Shown piece after piece: positions 25,320-32,572 of a stretch of DNA of 64,000 bases. The position numbers and the translations under genes were made by a program. Positions within the stretch are counted from its first letter, which is position 1. Each line of letters begins with the position of its first letter. This DNA comes from DATLZC01 sp037444005. Lineage in GTDB: Bacteria > Chloroflexota > Dehalococcoidia > DSTF01 > JACRBR01. The notes under the pieces are model-generated. The model was not told where the DNA came from. It worked only from the letters and a program-made list of their open reading frames with translations, and searched no databases. The stretch spans positions 7,141-71,140 of the forward strand of contig JBBING010000005.1 in assembly GCA_037444005.1 (NCBI GenBank), in the 5' to 3' direction.

Positions 25320-26576
25320 ATGCATATGCCATCGGCTACGGTCGACCTGATCCTGCTCGGCGCCAACCACGTCAGCGCGCCCGTCGAGGTTCGCGAGCGC
25401 CTGGCGGCGAGCGCCGCCGACCTCCACGCCGTCCTCGACGGTGACCGCGGCTCCATCGAGTGGGTGTCGCTCATCACCTGCAACCGAGTCGAGCTGTATC
25501 TGGGCGGAGCGGGGGCCGCGCGCGTGGCCCGCCTTATCGAGGACGACATCCGAGCGCGCGGCGCCGGGGCGTTTACGAACGGCTCCGCGCGTCTGTACCG
25601 CTATCGGGGCGCCGCGGCGGCCCGCCATCTGTTCCGGGTGGCGTCGAGCCTGGACTCACTCGTCCTCGGTGAGAGCGAGGTGCTGGGCCAGGTGGGCGCG
25701 GCGCTCGCCGTCGCGCGCGAGCGGGGCACCGCGGGTCCCCTGTTGACCGCGCTGTTCCAGGGGGCGGTGCGCGCGGGACGCCGGGTGCGCAGCGAGACTG
25801 GTCTGGGCCGAGTCGACGCCTCCGTGAGCGTCGCCGCAGTCGAGCTGGCGGCGACGGCGGTTCCAGACCTCGCCCGGGCTCGTGTCGTGATCGTCGGGAC
25901 CGGGAAGATGGGCGAGGTTGCCCTCCGCGCGCTCGAGCGACGACAGGTGGCCGACGTCCGGGTCGTCGGTCGCACGCCCGAACGGGTGGCCTGCCTCGCC
26001 GGGCCCCGGCGGCGGGCGATGCTCATGCACGAGCTCGCCACGGCGCTGGCCACCGCCGACGTCGTCATCAGCGCGACGTCGGCGCCCCATCCCGTGATCA
26101 CGCCTGCGGCGCTCGGCGCGCGCCCCGAAGGCCGGCCGCTGGTCATCATCGATATCGCCGTCCCGCGGGATGTGGATCCGGCCGTACGCGCGCTGCCCGG
26201 CGTGCGTGTGTTCGATATCGACGACCTGGCCCCGGTCGCGCGGCGGTACCGGCTCGACCGCGACGCCGAAGTGCGGCGAGCCGAGCGCATCGTGGAGGAG
26301 GAGGCGCGCCGGTTCTCGGAGTGGCTGCGCCAGCGCGAGGCCGTGCCGGCCATCGCTGCCGTTCACCGCCGGGCCGAGGCGATCCGGCGCGCCGAGGTCG
26401 AGCGAGCGGTGGCCGAGCTCGGGCTGGGGGAAGAGCAGCGCCGCGTCGTCGAGGCCATGAGCGCGGCGCTGGTCAAACGCCTCCTGCACGACCCCTTCGT
26501 GCGTCTCAAGGCGCCGGGTGGAGAGCGCTACCTGCGGGACTTCGAGCGGCTCTTCTCGGTCTCCTCGCGCTCCTGA
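25320..26576 (+). CDS. hemA: Glutamyl-tRNA reductase
   Basis: 418 aa. First enzyme of the C5 tetrapyrrole pathway, reducing glutamyl-tRNA to glutamate-1-semialdehyde with NADPH. The catalytic Cys is in LITCNRVELYL (Cys54 from this start). LDSLVLGESEVLGQV is the substrate-site signature, VVIVGTGKMGEVALRAL the NADPH-binding motif, and LIIDIAVPRDVDP-type sequence (VIIDIAVPRDVD) and the C-terminal dimerisation helix follow. Starts at 25320 or 25326 are both possible behind GGGGAG. Supplies haem for the cytochromes encoded around it and perhaps cobalamin for the class II RNRs. Confidence 0.93.
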   Translation: MHMPSATVDLILLGANHVSAPVEVRERLAASAADLHAVLDGDRGSIEWVSLITCNRVELYLGGAGAARVARLIEDDIRARGAGAFTNGSARLYRYRGAAAARHLFRVASSLDSLVLGESEVLGQVGAALAVARERGTAGPLLTALFQGAVRAGRRVRSETGLGRVDASVSVAAVELAATAVPDLARARVVIVGTGKMGEVALRALERRQVADVRVVGRTPERVACLAGPRRRAMLMHELATALATADVVISATSAPHPVITPAALGARPEGRPLVIIDIAVPRDVDPAVRALPGVRVFDIDDLAPVARRYRLDRDAEVRRAERIVEEEARRFSEWLRQREAVPAIAAVHRRAEAIRRAEVERAVAELGLGEEQRRVVEAMSAALVKRLLHDPFVRLKAPGGERYLRDFERLFSVSSRS

Positions 26577-26684
26577 TCTCCGTTGATGTAGGCGGGTCGG
26601 CATGTGTTTCGCAGGACGAACGACCCTACCCTGGGGGGTGCCGTCTCTCGAATCTTGGGGTGACACGATGTCGAGGAGGTGACC

Positions 26685-27248
26685 GTGAGCCGCAGCCCCC
26701 GGCGTCCTCACCGTGTTCGGCGTATGCCGCCGATCTCCTTTCTGATTCCGCTGGCGGCGTTCTTCGCCGTCGTCATCGGCGGGCTCGTCGCGTTCGATCT
26801 GCTTCGGGAAGGGGACGACGCCGGGGCGCCGCTCCCGCCGGTCGCCGTCGACCGGACGCCGCTTCCCGCGAGCCGGACACCCGCTTCGGGGCCGGACTTG
26901 CGGTTCGACGCCAGCGCCGTCGACTTCGGCGTCGTCCCGCTCAACACCGAGGTCGGATACAGCTTCACGTACACGAACGCGGGCTCGGAACCTCTGCGCA
27001 TTGAAGACGTGCGGGTCCGCGTCGTAGAGGGCTGTTGACCGTTCCAGCCGGTCGTCGGTGCGACGACCCTGGAGCCCGGAGCCTCGGACACGCTGTCGTT
27101 CAGGATGCACATGATGGAAGGGATGGAAGGGCCGCACCTCTTCGAAATCGTGGTCACCAGCAACGACCCGGACGAGCCGCAGACGGTGTTGCAGGTGAAG
27201 GCCGATTTCGAGCCGGGCGCCCATCCCGGCCACGGAGGCGGTCAATGA
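26685..27248 (+). CDS. DUF1573-like selenoprotein (Cys-Sec pair), UGA at 27036-27038
   Basis: 187 aa when the UGA at codon 118 is read. N-terminal membrane helix (ISFLIPLAAFFAVVIGGLVA), a linker, then a DUF1573 Ig-like domain: LRFDASAVDFGVVPLNTEV and YTNAGSEPLRIEDV before the UGA, and VGATTLEPGASDTLSFRM plus FEIVVTSNDPDEP after it. The UGA follows a Cys (EGC-U-PF); as I recall, related proteins have a Cys-Cys pair here. A hairpin with bacterial SECIS geometry starts 6 bases after the UGA (27044-27072). The stop beyond the UGA (27246-27248) overlaps the next gene's ATG, so translation through UGA makes the operon continuous. GTG at 26685 is chosen because GAGGAGG lies 5 bases before it. Confidence 0.82.
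27044..27072 (+). promoter_or_regulatory. bSECIS hairpin of the DUF1573 selenoprotein
   Basis: CCAG (27044-27047) pairs with CTGG (27069-27072); after a CC bulge, GGTCGTC (27050-27056) pairs perfectly with GACGACC (27062-27068), leaving the pentaloop GGTGC (27057-27061). The loop begins 19 bases after the UGA and contains the GU that SelB needs. This matches the known layout of bacterial SECIS elements. Confidence 0.75.
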
Positions 27249-27685
27249 AGGGTCTGGCGGCGCGCCAGCTGGCGGGAGGGGTCACCGGCGTCCTGGCGCT
27301 GGCGGTGGCCGTAGTGGCCGGCGTTGGGCTGACCCAGAACGCGACGCACGGGGATCCGAAGGTCGACCTGAGCGGCCCGCCCGACATGCCCAAGGATCGC
27401 GTCCGGGCCTACCGGGAAGCGGCAGGGCACCGCGATCTGTTCCAGCACCTTCCCTGCTACTGCGGGTGCGCGCTGCTGGACGAGCCCCACACCAGCCTCG
27501 ACCGGTGCTTCTACGCGCCTGATGGAACGCTCGAGCCACACGCCGCCGGCTGCCGCATCTGTTCGGAGATCGCGTTGCTGGCCGCCGATCTCGTGCACCG
27601 GGGCGCATCTCATGCGGAGATCCGGGCTCAGGTCGACGCCACGTTCGCCGGCGTGGGTCCTGCCACGGACACGCCGCTCCCGTGA
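27245..27685 (+). CDS. PCYCGC-motif secreted protein (PF13798-like), copy 2
   Basis: 146 aa. An N-terminal hydrophobic helix (LAGGVTGVLALAVAVVAGVGL) acts as signal or anchor. The domain has LPCYCGCALLDEPH, CFYAPDG, GCRICSE and the ending GPATDTPLP, the same order as in the protein at 23491-24042. Cysteines: three in the PCYCGC block, one in RCFYA and two in CRIC. The ATG overlaps the stop of the Sec-containing DUF1573 gene (ATGA). Function unknown; the linkage with a Cys-Sec protein points to thiol or metal chemistry outside the membrane. Confidence 0.82.
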   Translation: MKGLAARQLAGGVTGVLALAVAVVAGVGLTQNATHGDPKVDLSGPPDMPKDRVRAYREAAGHRDLFQHLPCYCGCALLDEPHTSLDRCFYAPDGTLEPHAAGCRICSEIALLAADLVHRGASHAEIRAQVDATFAGVGPATDTPLP

Positions 27686-27698
27686 TGCGAGGGGTCCG

Positions 27699-28223
27699 AT
27701 GAGCGCCGTCGTCGCGATGCCGTCGCCCTCCCGAATCGCCCGCAGGCGAGTGGCCGACGCCGGGCTCCCCCTCGCCGCTGGCGTGGCGGGCGCCGCGGGC
27801 CTGATCGGCCTGTATCTGGGCATCGTCACCTGGGCGCAAGGGTTCGCCCACGCGCGGGAGCTCCTCTGGGGCGACCGCTACTTCGTCGCCGCCATCGCGG
27901 TGGGATTCGGGACGCAGGTCGCGCTGTACACGTGGCTCCGCCGCATGGCGAGCCGCGCCCGCGTCGTCGGCGCCGCAGGCGTGACCGCAGTCGGCGCGGG
28001 GTCGTCGACGGCGGCCATGGTGGCGTGCTGCGCCCATCATGCGACCGACGTCTTGCCACTGGTGGGGCTCTCGGCGGCGGCCGTGTTCCTGAACGACTAC
28101 CGGCTTCCCATCATGGCCGTCGGTCTCGCGACCAACGCCGTCGGCGTCGCGGCGCTTCTGCGCCTGGCTCTGCGGGAGCGGGCTCGTCTGGCGGAGGCGC
28201 GAGGCGGATGCGAGGTGGCGTGA
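27699..28223 (+). CDS. Four-helix membrane protein with CCAHH motif
   Basis: 174 aa with four predicted membrane segments (about residues 22-48, 62-86, 90-130, 135-160). The third helix contains MVACCAHHATDVLP, a Cys-Cys and His-His pair that looks like a metal or redox site inside the membrane. A weak parallel is the vicinal Cys pairs of MerT-type transporters, but overall similarity is not evident. GAGGGG lies upstream of the ATG. It sits 13 bases after the PCYCGC gene and its stop overlaps the next ATG, so it belongs to the operon. Unknown function. Confidence 0.68.
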   Translation: MSAVVAMPSPSRIARRRVADAGLPLAAGVAGAAGLIGLYLGIVTWAQGFAHARELLWGDRYFVAAIAVGFGTQVALYTWLRRMASRARVVGAAGVTAVGAGSSTAAMVACCAHHATDVLPLVGLSAAAVFLNDYRLPIMAVGLATNAVGVAALLRLALRERARLAEARGGCEVA

Positions 28224-28708
28224 TGCTGCGAGGGGCCGCGGTGGCTGTGGCGGTCCTGGCCATCGTCGCGACCGTCGCTTGCGGGGGAAGCGACGGCGCC
28301 CCGGCCGGCCCGTCTGACGAAGCGTCGCTGACGGTGCGCGACGACGGCGCGGGCGGGGTCACCGTCCAGGCGACCTGGGTGACGCCGGCGCACCTCGAAG
28401 CGAGCGACGACCTGGAGGAGATCGCCGCTTCGTACGCGGGCCGCGATGTGGCGCTCGTTCACTTGAAGCTGGACACCCACTCGGTGGACCTCTCGAACGT
28501 CGATCTCGCAGCGCAGGCGGAACTCGACGTCGGCGCCACCTCGCAGCGGCCGCTGGCGTATCATGCCCTCTCCGGCGCGGGACACCACGTGGACGGGGTG
28601 CTCGTTTTCGAAGCGCCCCCTTCGGGCGCGGCGACGACGCTCGTCGTCCGCGATGTGGCCGGCGTGCCCGTGCGCCGGCTCGCGTGGACAGCGCTTCCCT
28701 TCGACTGA
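28223..28708 (+). CDS. Small lipoprotein, last gene of the Sec operon
   Basis: 161 aa. Signal peptide ending in the lipobox TVAC (Cys at about 20) and GGSDGAP. The mature part (LTVRDDGAGGVTVQATWVTPAH, then VALVHLKLDTHSVDL and GVLVFEAPP) is beta-rich and looks like a small Ig-type domain; LDTHSVDL and GAGHHVDG carry His residues that may bind metal. I recognise no family. ATG overlaps the preceding stop (TGATG). A strong terminator lies 110 bases on. Confidence 0.65.
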   Translation: MLRGAAVAVAVLAIVATVACGGSDGAPAGPSDEASLTVRDDGAGGVTVQATWVTPAHLEASDDLEEIAASYAGRDVALVHLKLDTHSVDLSNVDLAAQAELDVGATSQRPLAYHALSGAGHHVDGVLVFEAPPSGAATTLVVRDVAGVPVRRLAWTALPFD

Positions 28709-28816
28709 CCGCACGACGGTGGCGCCCGCTGCCGAGGAGGCGCTGCGCAGGAAGGCGATGCGCGGCGGAGGATATTCAGCTCTGCCGCCCCCATTCACCG
28801 GAACACTAGGGAAAGC

Positions 28817-28845
28817 GAGAGGTGGCGCTTCGTGCGCCACCTCTC
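28817..28845. terminator. Terminator between convergent genes
   Basis: GAGAGGTGGCGC (28817-28828), TTCGT loop, GCGCCACCTCTC (28834-28845): a perfect 12-bp stem between the lipoprotein gene and the convergent surface-protein gene. Confidence 0.8.
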
Positions 28846-28868
28846 ATTACGTGCCGGTCCGTTCGACC

Positions 28869-29933
28869 TTACCGGTGCGCGCGCCTGCGATATGCGACAG
28901 CTAAACCTGTCAGCGCGACGGCACCTGCCGAAACGAGGAATAGAGGGAGGAAGACGTTTTCGGACCTGCTTGTTCCCTTTAGCCCCGTCCTCGGCGGTGA
29001 GACGATGCCCGAAGGCGGCGACACCACGACGCCCGCGACTGCGGCAGTGGGTGACGGGGCAGGCGCAGTCGGCGTGGCTGTGGGTGGCACGGGCGTCTGC
29101 GTCGGTGACAGCGTGGGTGAGGCCGTCGGCGTGGCCGTGCGCAGCCTGGGCGCCGGCTGTCCCGACGACACGACGACCTGGGCTCCGCCCAGCGCCGCGG
29201 CTTCGCCCGCGTTTTCTTCATCCTCGCCTACCGTGGCCAGAACCTTGAGAAAGCTAGGGAACGTTGTATAGGTGTCGTGCCAGCAGCACACATCGAGGTC
29301 GTCGGTGACACCAACCGCGAGGCCGTCGGCGGTGGGGATAATGTCTTCGTAACTGAGGTCGATCTCCACCGTAAACCCGCCGATTCCCCCGAGGTAGGCG
29401 TACGGGGCTTCTAACCCGCTCTGAGAGAAGCCCAACAGCCCCCCGCCGCTATTGATGAAGGTGGCGATGTCCGGGCCGCGCGCAGCTAGGGCGTCGTTCT
29501 CTTCCTCGGTCAGGCCTCCGCTGCTCGTCTCCTCTTCTGAACTGACGACGGCGAGCATCGCGAAGCCAGCGAACGACTGGCTCGAGATGTTGGCGGCGTT
29601 CACGTAAGTGACCGTTATACTCAGGTCCGACGCGATCTGATCCCAGAACGCCGTGACATCGTCATCAGGGTCCTTACCACCGCCAATCACGAGGACGCCC
29701 GACCCTCCATTTGAGACTTCGGCGAGGATGCTTGTGACGACGTCCTCGTATACTTCAATGGGTCCGTGACCGTCGACCCCGCCGTCCTCCGCATCGATCC
29801 CCATGAGCACCACGGGGCCTCCGGAAGCGGCGGCCGTGGGCGGGGCTATCGCCACGAATGCGCCGCCTGCTAGGAGGAGGGCGAGCAAGACGAATAGCCC
29901 CTTGTGGGCCAGTGAATGGCTGTTGGGATTCAT
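28869..29933 (-). CDS. Cell-surface protein with signal peptide and PPRTG-type sorting signal
   Basis: 354 aa. Signal peptide (KGLFVLLALLLAGGAFVAIAPPTAAA), then a Rossmann-like glutamine-amidotransferase-type domain of about 230 residues (VVLMGIDAEDGG, GSGVLVIGGGKDPDDD, IATFINSGGGLLGFSQSG), a Thr/Pro linker, and a C-terminal PPRTG motif followed by a hydrophobic helix (FLPLFLVSAGAVALTGLAVAY) and a basic tail. That order resembles LPXTG sorting signals, so sortase anchoring is possible. Codon use is less GC-rich than in neighbours. No sortase gene is in the window. Function unknown. Confidence 0.72.
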   Translation of the reverse strand: MNPNSHSLAHKGLFVLLALLLAGGAFVAIAPPTAAASGGPVVLMGIDAEDGGVDGHGPIEVYEDVVTSILAEVSNGGSGVLVIGGGKDPDDDVTAFWDQIASDLSITVTYVNAANISSQSFAGFAMLAVVSSEEETSSGGLTEEENDALAARGPDIATFINSGGGLLGFSQSGLEAPYAYLGGIGGFTVEIDLSYEDIIPTADGLAVGVTDDLDVCCWHDTYTTFPSFLKVLATVGEDEENAGEAAALGGAQVVVSSGQPAPRLRTATPTASPTLSPTQTPVPPTATPTAPAPSPTAAVAGVVVSPPSGIVSPPRTGLKGTSRSENVFLPLFLVSAGAVALTGLAVAYRRRAHR

Positions 29934-30117
29934 GGGCGCGCCTTTCTGAATAGGGGGACCGCCGGGGGCAGTTGCGGTACCATACCCCGTTCACGTGGAA
30001 AATGTCAAGGCGTCTGCGAACGCGAATGTGTAGCACATTCGCTCATCTCTACTTCGTGTCAGAACGTCGTCAGTGCCGTAAATCGCGGTTGATGGCCTCG
30101 AGTGGCGCTGGGCCGCT

Positions 30118-31137
30118 TCAGTGTCCGCCGGGGGCCGCTTCGGGGCCGCCGGTCTGCTCGCTGAACGTCCGGTACAGCAGCACGAGGCTCGGAACGAGGA
30201 TCAGCGCGCCCACCGGCAAGGGGATGAGGAACGCGCGGATGGTGGCGTCGCCTGCGGCGACGTCGGAGATGCGCAGGTCGGGCAGAATGAAGTACGGATA
30301 CTGCACGGCGCCCCAGGCGGCGATCACGAGCGCCACGGTGCCCGCCGCCACGGGAGGCGCCAGTGGCCACCACCGGTTCCAGAGAACCCCCAGCGACGAC
30401 AGCCCGCCGAGCACGGCCAGCCCCATGATGGTCAGCGGGGCGGGCGCCACCATCCGGTCCCAGAACGCGTCCGCGTCGAGATAGGCCACCGGAATGGCGA
30501 CGCTCGTGAGCGCCCCGAGGACGAGACTCGCGCCGAGGGCCCGCCGCCGGAAATCCTCGCGCAGGTCGCCGCTCGTCCGCGTCGTCATGTAGCTGGCCGT
30601 GAGGAAGGCGCACATGGCGACGGCGATGAGCCCGCACACGATGGCGAACGGCCGCAGCCACGGCTCGTACAGCCCCGAGGTCACGACGCCCTCCTCGATG
30701 GTGATGTGTCCCCCGGCCACGGCGCCCAGCGCCATTCCCATCGTGAGCGGCGTAATGAGGCTGGCGACGGAGAACACGAGCCCCGTCGCGGGCAGTCGAG
30801 GTCCTCCTCCGTACGCGAAGTGCCGGAACGCGAAGGCGGCGCCCCGGAACGTGATGCCCACGAGCGCGATGACCAGCGGCACGGGGAGCGCCGTGAACAG
30901 GTCCGAGAACGCCGGCGGGAAGTTCACGAACAAGGTGACCACGACCAGGATGAGCCAGATGTGGTTGGTCTCCCAGACGGGGCCCATGGCCCGAAAGATG
31001 GCCTCGCGCTGCTCGGCGGAGCGGGGACCGGACGCCAACGCGGTCCAGACGCCGCCGCCGAAGTCGGCGCCGCCGAACATGGCGTACATGATGAGCCCGA
31101 CGAGCACGACGCCCGCTGCCAGATTCTCAAGCGACAC
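30118..31137 (-). CDS. cydB: Cytochrome bd oxidase subunit II
   Basis: 339 aa with about eight or nine membrane segments. N-terminal MFGGADFGGGVWTAL and VWETNHIWLILVVVTLF are conserved CydB features. With CydA it forms the quinol oxidase that reduces oxygen without pumping protons, active at low oxygen. Starts inside the last codons of cydA (11-base overlap). Confidence 0.92.
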   Translation of the reverse strand: MSLENLAAGVVLVGLIMYAMFGGADFGGGVWTALASGPRSAEQREAIFRAMGPVWETNHIWLILVVVTLFVNFPPAFSDLFTALPVPLVIALVGITFRGAAFAFRHFAYGGGPRLPATGLVFSVASLITPLTMGMALGAVAGGHITIEEGVVTSGLYEPWLRPFAIVCGLIAVAMCAFLTASYMTTRTSGDLREDFRRRALGASLVLGALTSVAIPVAYLDADAFWDRMVAPAPLTIMGLAVLGGLSSLGVLWNRWWPLAPPVAAGTVALVIAAWGAVQYPYFILPDLRISDVAAGDATIRAFLIPLPVGALILVPSLVLLYRTFSEQTGGPEAAPGGH

Positions 31138-32476
31138 CGTGCGCCTCCCCGAGGCCGGCCATGCGGGCCGCGCGCCCGTTCTCGCGTAGCAGGATGAGCC
31201 CCAGACCGATCGTCAGCGCCACGTACACCAGCGTGAACACGAGGAACACGATCCCGATGCCCTCGCGAGGCGTCGCCGCCGCCTCCACGCGCATGAGCCG
31301 GTAAATGATCCAGGGCTGCCGGCCGAACTCGGTGACGAACCAACCGGCCTCGAGCGCGACGAAGCCCAGCGGCCCTGTGGCCAGCAGCGCCCACAGCAGC
31401 GGGCGCCCGGGATCGATTCGCCGCTTCCACCACGCGGTGCCCCAGAACCAGACCGAGACGAACAACATGAAGAACCCGATGCCGACCATCGTCTGGAACG
31501 AGTAGTGGACGATACGGACATCGGGGATCGCGTCCTGCGGGAAACTGTTCAGCCCGCGGATCTCGGCGTCGACGTCCTCGAACGCGAGGAAACTCGCCAG
31601 CTTGGGGATTTCGATGGCCCAGCGGACGGTGCGGTCCTCGGGGTCGGGGATGCCGCCGATACGGAGGGGCGCCCCCCGCTCCGTTTCGAACTGCGCCTCC
31701 ATGGCCGCGAATTTTTCCGGCTGCTGATGCGCCAGGAAGCGCGCACTCAGGTCGCCGGTCACGATCTGCAGGGGCGCCGCCACGGCCGCCACCGCCAGGG
31801 CGATAGAGAGCGCCTTCCGGTTGTACGAGGAGCGGTCGCCCCGCAGCAGGGCGAAGGCGTAGACGGCGGCGACGGCGAAGCCGGTGACCGAATACGACGG
31901 CAGCGTGCCGTGGACGACCTGGTACGGCATCGCGTCGTTGAACATCGCCGCCAGCGGGTCGACGTTCACCGCCTTCTCCGCCACCACCTCGAACCCTTCG
32001 GGCTGGTTCATCCAGGCGTTGGCGGAGATGACGAAGAATGCCGAAAGGGCGGAGCTCACGGCCATTGGCACCGTGCACAACCAGTGCGCGCGCGGCGAGA
32101 GCCGGTCCCAGCCGTACAGGTACAGCCCGAGAAAGATGGCCTCGGTGAAGAACGCGAACCCCTCCAGGGCGAAGGGCAAGCCGATGATCGCGCCCGAGAA
32201 CTCCATCCATGTGGGCCAGAGAAGCCCGAATTCGAACGAGAGGATGGTGCCTGACACGGCGCCGACGGCGAAGAGCACCGCGGCCACGCGTGACCATCGG
32301 CGCGCCATCTCGCGGTAGTGGGCGTCGCCAGTGCGGAGCCAGAGTCCCTCGGCGATGAAGAGGAGCAGCGGGAGCCCGATGCCCAGCGCGGCGAAGACGA
32401 TATGAAACGCCAGCGACACGCCCATGAGGGCGCGCGCGGAGGTGACGGTGTCGAACATCGGCGCTTCCCTCGACAT
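31127..32476 (-). CDS. cydA: Cytochrome bd oxidase subunit I
   Basis: 449 aa. Features: SLAFHIVFAALGIGLPLLLFIAEG (haem b595 His near the N terminus), SGTILSFEFGLLWP, FALEGFAFFTEAIFLGLYLYGWD, a short Q-loop region and GWFVTEFGRQPWIIY, the conserved quinol-site ending. The Q loop is short, as in Gram-positive-type enzymes. Subunit II follows at once. cydDC is not in the window. Confidence 0.94.
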   Translation of the reverse strand: MSREAPMFDTVTSARALMGVSLAFHIVFAALGIGLPLLLFIAEGLWLRTGDAHYREMARRWSRVAAVLFAVGAVSGTILSFEFGLLWPTWMEFSGAIIGLPFALEGFAFFTEAIFLGLYLYGWDRLSPRAHWLCTVPMAVSSALSAFFVISANAWMNQPEGFEVVAEKAVNVDPLAAMFNDAMPYQVVHGTLPSYSVTGFAVAAVYAFALLRGDRSSYNRKALSIALAVAAVAAPLQIVTGDLSARFLAHQQPEKFAAMEAQFETERGAPLRIGGIPDPEDRTVRWAIEIPKLASFLAFEDVDAEIRGLNSFPQDAIPDVRIVHYSFQTMVGIGFFMLFVSVWFWGTAWWKRRIDPGRPLLWALLATGPLGFVALEAGWFVTEFGRQPWIIYRLMRVEAAATPREGIGIVFLVFTLVYVALTIGLGLILLRENGRAARMAGLGEAHGVA

Positions 32477-32572
32477 CCCGGGCGCGGGCCGCGTCCTGCG
32501 CTTCGGCGTCAGTCTACGCCGTTCGCGGGTCTTCGTGAAGTGCCAGCGATCGGACGCGGCTGTGGACGGCGG

